From: Bryobacterales bacterium
Lineage (GTDB): Bacteria; Acidobacteriota; Terriglobia; Bryobacterales; Bryobacteraceae
NCBI GenBank assembly: GCA_020846745.1
Contig: JADLDI010000061.1
Coordinates: 62,001-126,000, forward strand
Reading direction: 5' to 3'
DNA length: 64,000 nucleotides
Below the pieces are notes generated by a model. The model searched no databases. It worked only from the letters and a program-made list of their open reading frames with translations, and was not told the origin of the DNA. Below, piece after piece: positions 25,343 to 33,893 of the stretch. Position 1 is the stretch's first letter, and each line of letters begins with the position of its first letter. Both the position numbers and the translations under genes were made by a program.

Positions 25343-26593
25343 ATGCGGTCTTTTCTCTCTTTTTCGGTTATCGTTGTCATCGCCGTCCTCAGTCTTTCCG
25401 CCGCCCGGCTCAACCGCACCGACTGGCCGCAGTGGCGTGGACCTAACGCCGCCGGACTCTCTCCCTTCTCGAAACTCCCCCTCCGCTGGTCCCAAACCGA
25501 CAACATCCGCTGGTCTGTCGAACTCCCCGGCTGGGGCACCAGTTCCCCCGTCGTCTTCGACGATCGCGTCTACGTTACCTCTCAAGCCGTCGGCAGTGAC
25601 GGTAAGAAATCATTGCTGACCTTATGTTTCCGCCGCGACAATGGCAAGGAAATCTGGCGGCACGATTTCGGGCTCGGTGTCGACCAGCGTGCGCACCAAA
25701 AGTCGAACCTCGCCGTCAACACTCCCGTCGTTACGCCCGACGCCGTCTATGTCGCCTTCGGAAACGCCGACATCGCTCGCTACACCCACGACGGCAAACT
25801 CGTTTGGGTCACCCGTTACATGTCGATCTTCGGCGATCCCAAGATGGCCTGGGGCTATGGTGTAAGTCCTGTTGTCCTCAAAGACTCCATTCTCTTCCCC
25901 TGGGACCATCACAAAGGCCCGTGCTATCTCATCGGCCTCGATAAACGCACCGGCGAGATCGTCTGGAAGAACGAACGCCCTATCGGTACCGCTCATTCCA
26001 CTCCCCTTGTGGTCGACCATCACAACCAGACCGATATTCTCGTTTCGGGCAAGAACCGCCTCACCGCGTATGACGCCGCGACGCACAAGCAGATTTGGCA
26101 ATACGGCGAAGGCGAAGGGCCGTTCAACGGCGAAATCATTGTCAGTCCGGTCTATGCGAATGGCATAGTCTTCACGCAGTTGTGGCGTCAAAGCCAGATC
26201 CACGCTCTTCGCCTTAAGTCGAACGGCGAGCCGCCCGAACGCGTGTGGGTCAGCGAAAAGCCGGGTCCGCAGGAACCCTCCCCCGTCTACTACGAAGGTC
26301 TTTTGTACTCGCTGATGGACAACGGTATCCTCGTCGTCTTTGACGCCAATACCGGCAAGGAAGTCTATCGCCAGCGCCTCGGTGGCGCGTCCTGCAATTC
26401 ATCTCCGGTTGGCGCCGCCGGTCGCATTTATTTCAGCAATAACGATGGTCAAACCTTTGTCGTGAAAGCCGGCCGCACGTTCGAATTACTGAGCACCAAC
26501 TCCCTCGGCGAGCGTATCACGGCTTCACCGGCTATCTCGGGCGACGAGCTCATCTACCGCACAGACTCCCACCTCTACTGCGTTCGGAACTAG
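25343..26593 (+). CDS. PQQ-like beta-propeller protein, exported
   Basis: 416 residues with a hydrophobic N-terminal signal (FLSFSVIVVIAVLSLSAARL) and the DWPQWRGPNAAGLSP start shared with the propeller at 1894-3294. Blade repeats include LDKRTGEIVWKNER and FDANTGKEVYRQR. It lacks the EF-hand loops of its paralogue. Function is probably binding or scaffolding in the periplasm; BamB-like assembly or alcohol-dehydrogenase-like roles cannot be told apart from sequence. It starts 140 bases after the MoxR-partner gene and may or may not belong to that unit. Confidence 0.82.
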   Translation: MRSFLSFSVIVVIAVLSLSAARLNRTDWPQWRGPNAAGLSPFSKLPLRWSQTDNIRWSVELPGWGTSSPVVFDDRVYVTSQAVGSDGKKSLLTLCFRRDNGKEIWRHDFGLGVDQRAHQKSNLAVNTPVVTPDAVYVAFGNADIARYTHDGKLVWVTRYMSIFGDPKMAWGYGVSPVVLKDSILFPWDHHKGPCYLIGLDKRTGEIVWKNERPIGTAHSTPLVVDHHNQTDILVSGKNRLTAYDAATHKQIWQYGEGEGPFNGEIIVSPVYANGIVFTQLWRQSQIHALRLKSNGEPPERVWVSEKPGPQEPSPVYYEGLLYSLMDNGILVVFDANTGKEVYRQRLGGASCNSSPVGAAGRIYFSNNDGQTFVVKAGRTFELLSTNSLGERITASPAISGDELIYRTDSHLYCVRN

Positions 26594-26620
26594 ACGAACC
26601 AGCGGTTTTCGTGAAGTAAT

Positions 26621-26632
26621 ATACAGATGTAT
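26621..26632. promoter_or_regulatory. 12-bp inverted repeat upstream of the Crp/Fnr-type gene
   Basis: ATACA-GA-TGTAT lies 74 bases before the regulator's ATG. It could be an autoregulatory site for this Crp/Fnr-family protein, although it is not the classical Crp or Fnr box. Confidence 0.2.
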
Positions 26633-26706
26633 TGTCAGGAGCGTAAATTCCACTTCACAATTAGGCCGCGTTTTGTGTCTATTAAAACGAGGTAATTCTT
26701 TCGAAG

Positions 26707-27366
26707 ATGGATGCCAGTACTCAAACAGCAGCCGATCCGCTGCCTTATTTGCCACGATCAACGGTCGCGAACTTCAAAAAGGGCCAAGCCATCTACGATG
26801 AGACAAGTCCTAACCGGCACCTGCACCTGATTCTCAAAGGCGCTGTGAAGATCGTGCAACACACCAGCGACGCCGCTGTTGTTTTAAACCTGTTCCATGC
26901 CGAGGAGTTGTTCGGGGAGCGGGCTCTGGCCGGAATGGCCGGCGAGCGTGCCGTGGCCCTCGAAGACACCACGATAATGAGTTGGACGGCCGACACGGTA
27001 AGCGCACTGGCCGCGCAACACCCCGAACTCGCCTCGGCGCTGTTGCAGCGCCTGGCTGTACGATGCGTCTCCCTCCAGGATCGGATTGCCACCCTCTGCG
27101 CCGATTCCGCCATCCGCCGTTTGGCGAAGGCGCTGATCTCACTCAGTATGCAACTCGGCAAGCACGACGAGACAACACCTGAGGTTCACCGTCTGCCGCC
27201 CCTGCCCCATTTGATGCTCGCGCAGTATGTCGGCACCACCCGCGAAGCGGTCACAAACATGATGAATCTGTTCCGCCGCCAGGGTTTGATTGATTACACG
27301 CGTCGCGATGTCGTCGTGCGGACCGCCAGCCTGCGCGATTGGCTCAATTCAAACGAAGCCGACTGA
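26707..27366 (+). CDS. Crp/Fnr family transcriptional regulator
   Basis: 219 residues. Residues about 25-120 form a cyclic-nucleotide-binding-type beta-roll (FKKGQAIYDETSPNRHLHLI, ILKGAVKIVQ), with AEELFGERAL in place of the phosphate-binding cassette. A dimer helix follows, and a Crp-type winged helix-turn-helix at about 165-205 with recognition segment LAQYVGTTREAVTNMMNLFR. No Fnr-type N-terminal cysteine cluster is present, so it is not an iron-sulfur oxygen sensor; the effector is unknown. It converges on clpP, separated by the clpP terminator. Confidence 0.88.
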   Translation: MDASTQTAADPLPYLPRSTVANFKKGQAIYDETSPNRHLHLILKGAVKIVQHTSDAAVVLNLFHAEELFGERALAGMAGERAVALEDTTIMSWTADTVSALAAQHPELASALLQRLAVRCVSLQDRIATLCADSAIRRLAKALISLSMQLGKHDETTPEVHRLPPLPHLMLAQYVGTTREAVTNMMNLFRRQGLIDYTRRDVVVRTASLRDWLNSNEAD

Positions 27367-27411
27367 GACTGAGCGCTCCCTCCTTCGCGTCCTGATCAAG
27401 ACACCGTCCAC

Positions 27412-27446
27412 CTATAAACAAAAGCAGCCGGGCGCCTGGCCCGGCT
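27412..27446 (-). terminator. Rho-independent terminator of clpP
   Basis: Read on the minus strand, AGCCGGGC and GCCCGGCT form a perfect 8-bp stem around a 5-base loop (27426-27446), followed by a T-rich tail (GCTTTTGTTTA). It begins 23 bases after the clpP stop codon. Confidence 0.8.
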
Positions 27447-27469
27447 ACTTCCATTCAGACGATTCGGTA

Positions 27470-28093
27470 TTACTTCTGCTGTTCGCGCGTGGCAACCACG
27501 CGGTCGATAATGCCGTACTCCAGCGCTTGATCCGCCTCCATGATGTAGTCGCGATCGACATCGCGGGCGATTCGTTCCACCGGCTGGCCGGCGGCGTTAG
27601 CCAGAATGGCATTCAGCACCTCGCGCATCCGGAGGATCTCTTTGGCGTAGATGTCGATGTCGGACGCCTGGCCCGCCAGACCGCTCATGGAGGGCTGATG
27701 GATCAGGATGCGGGCATGAGGTAAAGCGAACCGCTTACCTTTCTTACCACAGGCAAGCAGCACCGCTGCCATCGACGCCGCCTGACCCACGCAATAGGTG
27801 GTGATATCCGGCTCCACCAGATTCATGGTGTCGAGAATCGCCAGACCTGCCGTGATCGAACCACCCGGCGAATTGATGTACAGCGAAATGTCCTTCTCCG
27901 GGTCCTCGGCAGCAAGAAACAGCATCTGGGCAATGATCAGGTTTGCCACCTGGTCGTCGATCGGCGTCCCAAGGAAAATAATGTTCTCCTTGAGCAGCCG
28001 CGAGTAAATATCAAACGCCCGCTCCCCACGCGCCGTCTGTTCCACCACCATGGGGACGAGGACGGAACTCTGGGGCACTACGATATTGCTCAC
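27470..28093 (-). CDS. clpP: ATP-dependent Clp protease proteolytic subunit
   Basis: 207 residues with the ClpP catalytic triad: Ser107 in GQAASMAA, His132 in LIHQPS and Asp182 in [10 protein letters not shown]. The opening [19 protein letters not shown] and the oxyanion segment [11 protein letters not shown] are canonical. ClpP forms a double-heptamer chamber that degrades proteins fed by ClpX or ClpA; neither partner, nor tig, is adjacent here as it often is. Instead it lies 27 bases downstream of an Rrf2-type regulator on the same strand, so the two are probably co-transcribed. A strong intrinsic terminator follows. Confidence 0.96.
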   Translation of the reverse strand: MSNIVVPQSSVLVPMVVEQTARGERAFDIYSRLLKENIIFLGTPIDDQVANLIIAQMLFLAAEDPEKDISLYINSPGGSITAGLAILDTMNLVEPDITTYCVGQAASMAAVLLACGKKGKRFALPHARILIHQPSMSGLAGQASDIDIYAKEILRMREVLNAILANAAGQPVERIARDVDRDYIMEADQALEYGIIDRVVATREQQK

Positions 28094-28120
28094 GTAATCG
28101 GCACTCCTTTGCCGGCGGCG

Positions 28121-28582
28121 TTACTTTTTGGCCGCCACTTTCCGCTTCTTCACGCGCGACAGTGCCTTCACCTTCTGTTCCATGGAGCTGGCTACGTCGG
28201 CGATCGAAGTCTCTTCTAGATACTTTACGATATCGCCGCGAAGCCTCTTCCAACTCTCGTGCAGGCCGCAGGGCGCCTGGTCGTTGCATTCGGCTTGGCC
28301 GCCGATGCACCGCTCGTAGTCCGTGGTGCCGTCCACCGCTTCCACTACGTCGAAAAGGGACACCTCGTCGGGGCTCCGTTTCATGCTGAAACCGCCTGTC
28401 GGCCCCTTGCTCGACTTCAAAAACCCTTTGCGCGCCAGTTGCTGCAGGATCTTCGCCAGGAAATGCCCTGGTATCTCGGTGTCGGCCGCAATCTGTTTGG
28501 CCATCACGAACTTACCCTGCTCGACCTGAGCGAGGTAGACGAATGCGCGAATCGCATACTCCGCTGAACGCGAATAGATCAT
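28121..28582 (-). CDS. Rrf2 family transcriptional regulator, probable [2Fe-2S] type
   Basis: 153 residues. The winged helix-turn-helix covers about residues 1-75 (YSRSAEYAIRAFVYLAQVE, FLKSSKGPTGGFSMKRSP). Three cysteines follow in CIGGQAECNDQAPC at about 92-105, the spacing class used by IscR, NsrR and RsrR to bind an iron-sulfur cluster. The C-terminal tail is very basic (RVKKRKVAAKK). A good Shine-Dalgarno site (AGGGGAG) precedes the ATG. It lies upstream of clpP in the same direction, so it may control its own transcript and clpP in response to nitric oxide, redox or iron-sulfur status; that link is inferred. Confidence 0.88.
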   Translation of the reverse strand: MIYSRSAEYAIRAFVYLAQVEQGKFVMAKQIAADTEIPGHFLAKILQQLARKGFLKSSKGPTGGFSMKRSPDEVSLFDVVEAVDGTTDYERCIGGQAECNDQAPCGLHESWKRLRGDIVKYLEETSIADVASSMEQKVKALSRVKKRKVAAKK

Positions 28583-29142
28583 CGTAATCTGCTCCCCTGT
28601 AGTCTCGACACAATAACCCGTTTTCCGGCCATCGAGTTAACGAGTTCATTATCTCAAAAAATCAATGACTGAAAACAGATATTTTCCATCATCGTGTCGA
28701 AATCTGCTTCATGATCCGCTTTTCGTAGCGCCTCATCCAGTACGGAAGCAGAAAAAGCGCCCCATCGTCCTCACTTCGGCCCCGTCGCCTGCATCAATGA
28801 TGAAAGGATTTCCATTTCACTTCATGACCGGACGTTCATCAAGATGTTCTCGACTCGCCAAATCCACCAGCTTTCAAGTACTACATCTCATAGGACACGT
28901 TCCACTATAGATAATCATACTTACTATCCGCTGTCACCATCAGGTTACCGCTTTTGCGCCGGGCTTTTGCTCCGGGCAAGCGTAGATGTGTAGGTACAGT
29001 CCATCGCGCTATAATTCCCGCAGGCTTGCAACTTCGATGAAAAGGACAGACAAGACCACTGGCAGCCGTATGATAGCTGGACATTGGTCGGAAGGATGTC
29101 CGCAATCGATGCCGCATACAGGAGGAGTACGGGCACAGCTCC
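28583..29142. other. Long, relatively AT-rich intergenic region with a -10 element and a leader hairpin
   Basis: Two short open frames here have no family features or ribosome sites and are not called. A consensus TATAAT lies at 29010-29015, without a good -35 at 16-18 bases; transcription from it would give the diguanylate cyclase gene a leader of about 120 bases. In this leader GGACAT (29079-29084) and ATGTCC (29096-29101) can pair, and AGGAGGAG (29120-29127) is a ribosome site placed unusually far (15 bases) from the ATG. The region also holds the divergent Rrf2 promoter, which I could not locate. No known riboswitch consensus was recognised. Confidence 0.4.
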
Positions 29143-30126
29143 ATGCAGCCTTCTGAAACGTACCGTTCAGGACTCGAAGGAACCCCGATTCTCATTGCAG
29201 ACGACAGCGCGCTCTCACGGCGGCTGCTCGAAGCAGTGTTGAATAAGTGGGGCTACTCCGTTATTGCGGTTAGCGATGGAGCTACGGCCTGGGAGATACT
29301 GCAGCGGGAGTCGGCGCCACGCATCGCAATTCTCGATTGGATGATGCCGGGACTAAGCGGTCCGGAGGTGTGCCGCCTGGTCCGCGCGCAAAACCGGCCT
29401 CACTACACCTACATCATTCTGTTGACAGCTCGAAACGAGAAAGACGACCTGATCGCCGGGATGGAATCGGGCGCCGACGATTATCTTGTAAAGCCTTTCG
29501 ACAACAATGAACTGAAGGTTCGGCTGGGTCCCGGGCGGCGGATCATTCAACTCCAGCAGGAACTATTGGTCGCGCAGGAGCAGTTACGCGAACAAGCCAC
29601 TCGCGATGCGCTCACTAAGCTTTGGAACCGGCATGCGATTGGGGAAATCCTGGCGCGCGAGCTGGCGCGTTCGCAACGCGAGAACATTCCGCTCGGCATC
29701 ATGATGGCCGATCTCGACCGGTTTAAACTTGTCAACGACACCTACGGCCACATCGCCGGCGACATCGTGTTGCGAGAAGTGGCGCGGAGAATTGCGGCAT
29801 CCATTCGTGCGTACGATGCGGCCGGGCGGTATGGCGGAGAAGAGTTCCTGCTGATGCTGCCGGGCTGCGATGAAGAAGCCTGCCTGCAGACGGCCGAGCG
29901 GATGCGCGAGGCGATTCGACAGACTCCTGTCCGGGTGGGCGATCTGTCTTTGCGCGTGACCGCATCGTTTGGTGTGACCTCGTTGCCGAGGGGAACCGCA
30001 GCAGCTTCTGAAACAGTCATCCGGGTAGCGGACGAAGCTTTGTACCAGGCAAAGCAGCAGGGGCGCAACCGCTGCGTGCAACTGCCGTTTGCGATGTACG
30101 CCGCCGCCCCGCCATCCTTACTTTAA
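29143..30126 (+). CDS. Response regulator with GGDEF diguanylate cyclase output (REC-GGDEF)
   Basis: 327 residues. The receiver domain (about 14-130) has phospho-acceptor Asp65 in AILDWMMPG, Thr95 and Lys117 (LVKPFD). The GGDEF domain (about 150-310) has the active motif GGEEF at 231-235 and the inhibitory I-site RAYD (222-225) exactly five residues earlier, so it should make c-di-GMP and be feedback-inhibited. Domain order resembles PleD with a single receiver, or WspR. No sensor kinase is adjacent. It overlaps the convergent amidase gene by 4 bases. Confidence 0.93.
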   Translation: MQPSETYRSGLEGTPILIADDSALSRRLLEAVLNKWGYSVIAVSDGATAWEILQRESAPRIAILDWMMPGLSGPEVCRLVRAQNRPHYTYIILLTARNEKDDLIAGMESGADDYLVKPFDNNELKVRLGPGRRIIQLQQELLVAQEQLREQATRDALTKLWNRHAIGEILARELARSQRENIPLGIMMADLDRFKLVNDTYGHIAGDIVLREVARRIAASIRAYDAAGRYGGEEFLLMLPGCDEEACLQTAERMREAIRQTPVRVGDLSLRVTASFGVTSLPRGTAAASETVIRVADEALYQAKQQGRNRCVQLPFAMYAAAPPSLL

Positions 30127-31667
30127 TCTTCGGTATTGCGTTGGGCGACGCGGAAGTGGCTGAGCGATTCGCCGTATTGCACGATTCCTTTGAACAAAGC
30201 CTCGGCGATCTTCTGCCGATGTTCGGACTTCTTCAACAGGCCTTCTTCGCGGGCGTTGGTGAGGAACCCGATTTCCGTCAGCACCGACGGCATCTCCGCC
30301 CCGATCAGTACGACAAACGGAGCTTTCTTGATGCCGCGGTTGCGGACTTGGCGACCGTTGACCTTGGCGAACAAGTCGTGCGACGAACCCTGGACGCGAG
30401 ATGCGAATTCCCGCGATTCGTCGATCTTATTGGCTAACGCAATCTTGCGCAGGACCTCATTCAACTCACCGATGGTCCGCTGCGAGGCGGAGTTCTCGCG
30501 CGCCGCGACCTCGAGGTCTTCGCGCGGGGCAGTCAAGCTCAAGTAGTAGGTCTCAACCCCAGCGATCGCCGGGTAAGGCGAGGAGTTGGCGTGAATGGAA
30601 AGAAAGAGGTCGGCGTGCTTGTCGTTGGCAATATGTGTGCGCTTTTCGAGCGGAATGTAGGTGTCGTCGCTGCGGGTGTAGATGACCTCCGTGCCCAGTT
30701 GCTCTTCGAGCAACTTGCCCAGGCGCAAAGATACATCGAGCACCACTTCCTTCTCGATTAGGCCATTCTTGCCGGTTGTGCCATGGTCGAAGCCACCGTG
30801 GCCTGGATCGATGACGATACGGCTGAGCTTCAAGCCAAGAACACGGGTCAGCGAGCGGTTTCCCGCGCGGTCGCGCTGGGCCGGTGTAGGCGTGAGGTCG
30901 GCCTCTTCCGCCCTCGGCTGGGTTGACCGAGCAGTTGCCGGGGCTGGTGTGACCCGGTTACCCGCAACCACCTTCTCTCTTTCCTTTTCCCGCTCAATTC
31001 GCGGTTGCGGAGCAGGAGCCTGGATAACGGTCTTGGTGACATCGGGGATCGACTTAGGCGCGCCTTGCGGGACGCGGGGACCCGCGCTCGATAGTCTGGG
31101 AATGTTGTCCTCGACGAGGATCACGGGCTCAGCGTCCGCCGGGTCCGGTTTGCGCGGCGGGGGAGCGACAAACGGCTTCGGCGCCTGCTTCTTTGAAACT
31201 GTCGACGGGCCCAGCGCGGTTGAAGGCCGAGCGGCGGCTTTCGCACGGACTTCGACGACCACGCGATCGGGCGTCGTCAAGCGGCTAAGCGTGTACTCAG
31301 CGGCCGGATCTACCAAATCGAGTACCACGCGGGTTGTGCCGCGGGTATTCAGCGCGACTCGGATCTGTTTGACGCGTTCATCGTTGACAGGGATCGAGTA
31401 GGCCAGCCCGCGGAATTCGCGATTGGGCCGCGTGTCAATCAAATCGACAAAGACACGTTCGGGACCCTGCACCCGACCGTCGGTGAACTGTACTTCTTCA
31501 GAAGTCTGGAGGGCGACTCGTGTCGTCCCGGGTTGCGTCCAGAACCGGACTTCCTGCAATACGCTGGCGTTTTGTCCCCAAACCGGGATGGACGCCACGA
31601 GCAACGGCAAGCAGGCTACCAGACCAGGAGAGGCGCCGAGTCCAAACCAGGCGCGGAAGGAAGCCAT
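30123..31667 (-). CDS. N-acetylmuramoyl-L-alanine amidase with AMIN domain
   Basis: 514 residues with an N-terminal signal (LVACLPLLVASIPVWGQ). An AMIN-type beta domain follows (LQEVRFWTQPGTTRVALQ, to about residue 135), which targets the septum in AmiC. A proline/basic linker of roughly 130 residues leads to an Amidase_3 catalytic domain with zinc ligands in VIDPGHGGFDHG, GLIEKEVVLD and SIHANSSP, and the catalytic glutamate in VLTEIGFLTN. It hydrolyses the amide between MurNAc and the stem peptide during daughter-cell separation. It follows the lytic transglycosylase gene by 9 bases, forming a cell-wall operon. Confidence 0.93.
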   Translation of the reverse strand: MASFRAWFGLGASPGLVACLPLLVASIPVWGQNASVLQEVRFWTQPGTTRVALQTSEEVQFTDGRVQGPERVFVDLIDTRPNREFRGLAYSIPVNDERVKQIRVALNTRGTTRVVLDLVDPAAEYTLSRLTTPDRVVVEVRAKAAARPSTALGPSTVSKKQAPKPFVAPPPRKPDPADAEPVILVEDNIPRLSSAGPRVPQGAPKSIPDVTKTVIQAPAPQPRIEREKEREKVVAGNRVTPAPATARSTQPRAEEADLTPTPAQRDRAGNRSLTRVLGLKLSRIVIDPGHGGFDHGTTGKNGLIEKEVVLDVSLRLGKLLEEQLGTEVIYTRSDDTYIPLEKRTHIANDKHADLFLSIHANSSPYPAIAGVETYYLSLTAPREDLEVAARENSASQRTIGELNEVLRKIALANKIDESREFASRVQGSSHDLFAKVNGRQVRNRGIKKAPFVVLIGAEMPSVLTEIGFLTNAREEGLLKKSEHRQKIAEALFKGIVQYGESLSHFRVAQRNTED

Positions 31668-31676
31668 AGCGCGTTT

Positions 31677-32396
31677 TCACCTCGTTCTCAGGTGTAGTCG
31701 ACCCTGATCATCCACGTACGTTTCCAGCGGCCGGTGTTCCGGTTCCGCCGGAGGGCTGGCGTTCGGTGGGTTCGCCTTGGCCGTCGTCACCTTCTGCGAC
31801 CGCCGCAGCTCACCGTACTTGCGGCCTACCTGATAGACATATTCCTGGGTTTCCGCGTAAGGGGGGATACCCCGATAACGTGAAACCGCTTCCTCACCCG
31901 CATTGTAAGCGGCGAGCACCAACCGCAGATCATCGAAGCGCTCCTGCAGCTTGCGCAGATACTTGATGCCGCCCTCGATGTTCTGACGTGAATCGAAACT
32001 GTTATTGACCCCGAGCCGCCTGGCTGTGCCGGGCAGCAATTGCATGAGGCCTTCGGCGCCCTTTGGTGAGATCGCGAAGGGGTTGTAGCGGCTTTCGACG
32101 TGAATGATCGCGTGAACCAGCAGGGGATCGATGGAGTAAAGGCTTGAGACCTCGTCGACAATGGTGTCGACCTTCGTGCCGACGTTCTTATTCACCGTCT
32201 CCCCAGGTTTCAGAGTCTGCGCTTCTACCAGCTTGGCCGTGATCACTTTTTCCGGAACGACAACACGCCTCACCAGCTTGCCGGAGCGCTGATCGACACG
32301 AACCGTTGACGTAACAGAATCCAGGCTGGCTTCGGCCACCACCGGTGCGCCGGTGAACATAATCGCCAATGCGAGACCCAAGAAACCGGGAACCAT
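31677..32396 (-). CDS. Lytic transglycosylase (SLT family)
   Basis: 239 residues from the ATG at 32396, which has AGGA six bases upstream and a signal peptide (VPGFLGLALAIMFTGAPVVA). The frame stays open to 33047, but that extension would run antisense through mobA and past the promoter, so it is rejected. The SLT domain has SIDPLLVHAIIHVESRYN with the catalytic glutamate, GAEGLMQLLPGTARRLG and LAAYNAGEEAV. It cleaves the MurNAc-GlcNAc bond giving 1,6-anhydro ends. It lies directly upstream of the amidase; the two enzymes act on the same polymer. Confidence 0.9.
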   Translation of the reverse strand: MVPGFLGLALAIMFTGAPVVAEASLDSVTSTVRVDQRSGKLVRRVVVPEKVITAKLVEAQTLKPGETVNKNVGTKVDTIVDEVSSLYSIDPLLVHAIIHVESRYNPFAISPKGAEGLMQLLPGTARRLGVNNSFDSRQNIEGGIKYLRKLQERFDDLRLVLAAYNAGEEAVSRYRGIPPYAETQEYVYQVGRKYGELRRSQKVTTAKANPPNASPPAEPEHRPLETYVDDQGRLHLRTR

Positions 32397-32448
32397 GCTA
32401 ATCCTGCCGGTTCCTCCAAAACAGACTTCCGGCCTTTTGTTTTCCTCA

Positions 32449-32477
32449 ATTATACCCGGCAATACTTTAGATTCCAA
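32449..32477 (-). promoter_or_regulatory. Sigma70 promoter of the transglycosylase-amidase operon
   Basis: On the minus strand TTGGAA and a perfect TATAAT are separated by 17 bases. The -10 ends 52 bases before the transglycosylase ATG. This is the best promoter match seen in the window. Confidence 0.65.
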
Positions 32478-32540
32478 CTGCTTTATTGCTGCAAACGAAA
32501 GATTTATTGTCGCACAAGGCCGCCATGGTACAGTTCCGGT

Positions 32541-33131
32541 ATGGTCCCGACAGATGGCGCCCGGTACCATGGATTCGTCCTGGCCGGCGGACGGTCTTCG
32601 CGGATGGGCCGCGATAAGGCTTTTCTGCCGCTCGACGACGCTCCGATGCTGCGCGTAATCGCCTCGCGAGTGGCCGACGCGGCCGGCGGCGTCACGATCA
32701 TCGCTCCTCCGGACACTTACGAATCGCTCGGGTTTGAGGTTGTCAGCGACCTCAAACCGGGGCAGGGACCGTTGGCCGGAATCGAAACCGCCCTGACGTT
32801 GGGACGGGCGGAGAACAACCTGGTTGTCGCGTGTGATATGCCGAATGTTTCGGCAGCTTTCTTGCGGCGATTGCTGGATGCCGCTGGACAGTCCACGGCC
32901 GATTGCCTGTTGTCCGTCTCTCCCGACGGCCGTCAGGAACCGCTCTGTGCCGTCTACCGGCTGTCCTGCCTGCCGGCAATCCGTTCCGCGCTCGCCGCGG
33001 GCACACGAAAGATCAGAGATGTCCTCAAAACCTTGCAAGTTGTTCATTTCGCAATAGAAGATAAAAGAGAGACGGTCAACCTCAACTCCCCGGAAGACTG
33101 GTTGGCTTACCTGGAAGCACGGCGTGGCTGA
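32541..33131 (+). CDS. mobA: Molybdenum cofactor guanylyltransferase
   Basis: 196 residues with the nucleotidyltransferase start HGFVLAGGRSSRMGRDKAFL, whose GGRSSRMG-x-DK segment binds GTP. The metal-binding region is VVACDMPN and the later LNSPEDW segment matches the family's C-terminus. MobA joins GMP to molybdopterin to make the bis-MGD cofactor. No other molybdenum-cofactor gene is visible nearby. The last 8 bases overlap the next gene, the ABC ATPase, so they are translationally coupled. Confidence 0.88.
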   Translation: MVPTDGARYHGFVLAGGRSSRMGRDKAFLPLDDAPMLRVIASRVADAAGGVTIIAPPDTYESLGFEVVSDLKPGQGPLAGIETALTLGRAENNLVVACDMPNVSAAFLRRLLDAAGQSTADCLLSVSPDGRQEPLCAVYRLSCLPAIRSALAAGTRKIRDVLKTLQVVHFAIEDKRETVNLNSPEDWLAYLEARRG

Positions 33132-33876
33132 GCATTTCCCCTACTACATCGAATTTCGCAATGTCTATAAGACGTTTGACCGGCCCGTTTTAGTCGACGT
33201 CAATTTCCATGTCCGCCCGGGGGAGACGGTCGCGATCATCGGACGGTCTGGCGTGGGCAAGTCTGTGACGCTGGGGCACATCATGGGGTTCTTGCGACCA
33301 GACTCAGGCCAGATCATCGTCGCCCATACGGATGTCACGAATGCCCCGGAAACGGAATACCGGCGGATCCGGAAGAAGGTTACGATGGTGTTCCAGTCCG
33401 GCGCCTTGTTCGACTCGCTCACGGTGGCTGAGAACATCCTGTTCTCGCTGGAGTTGCGAGAGGACTACAACGCCGACAACCGTGAGACCATCGTGCGCGG
33501 ACTACTCGACCTGGTTGACCTCGGCGAGTACTACGACGCCTATCCCACGGATCTGTCGACGGGGTATAAGCGAGCGGTGGCTATCGCCCGTGCTTTGGCC
33601 GCCCAACCCGAGTGCATACTCTATGATGAGCCGACGACGATGGTGGATCCGATAATGTCGGACCATTTAGGGCATCTGATGTTGCGGCTCAAACGTCAGC
33701 TGAGTTTGACGTCGGTGGTTGTCACGCACGACCTCGACTTGATGCGACTGGTGGCCGATCGTGTCGTTTTCCTGCATGACGGCAAAGTCATCTACTTCGG
33801 TCCCGTCGCGACGATGGACCAAGCGGAGCACCCGCACATCCGCGAGTTCCTGGCGATGGACCGGGTGGAGATTTGA
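33124..33876 (+). CDS. ABC transporter ATP-binding protein, MlaF/Ttg2A-like
   Basis: 250 residues starting at a GTG that overlaps mobA. Walker A is GRSGVGKSVT and Walker B ILYDEPTTMVDP, with the D-loop TTMVDP and switch histidine in VVTHDL. FQSGALFDSLTVAENILF is characteristic of MlaF, the ATPase of the phospholipid transport (Mla) system. The ABC signature is LSTGYKR rather than the expected LSGGMRR-type sequence. No permease (MlaE) or MCE protein (MlaD) is adjacent, so the partner must lie elsewhere. Alternatively the protein serves another importer of this class. Confidence 0.82.
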   Translation: MAEHFPYYIEFRNVYKTFDRPVLVDVNFHVRPGETVAIIGRSGVGKSVTLGHIMGFLRPDSGQIIVAHTDVTNAPETEYRRIRKKVTMVFQSGALFDSLTVAENILFSLELREDYNADNRETIVRGLLDLVDLGEYYDAYPTDLSTGYKRAVAIARALAAQPECILYDEPTTMVDPIMSDHLGHLMLRLKRQLSLTSVVVTHDLDLMRLVADRVVFLHDGKVIYFGPVATMDQAEHPHIREFLAMDRVEI

Positions 33877-33893
33877 TGCGATACTCGGCGCCA

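Noticed and set aside
28665..28910. 81-residue plus-strand frame in the long gap
   Set aside because: No ribosome site, no recognisable motif and composition like non-coding DNA.
29010..29142. GEMM-type c-di-GMP riboswitch before the diguanylate cyclase
   Set aside because: The conserved GEMM core segments were not found in the leader; only a short generic hairpin is visible.
28905..29195. 96-residue minus-strand frame in the long gap
   Set aside because: Overlaps the start of the REC-GGDEF gene and lacks any motif or ribosome site.
30123..30126. Frameshift at the end of the REC-GGDEF gene
   Set aside because: The two genes are convergent and simply overlap by 4 bases; both C-termini are normal.
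31677..33047. 456-residue minus-strand frame including the transglycosylase
   Set aside because: The upstream 217 residues run antisense to mobA and beyond the TATAAT promoter at 32449; the signal peptide and ribosome site place the true start at 32396.
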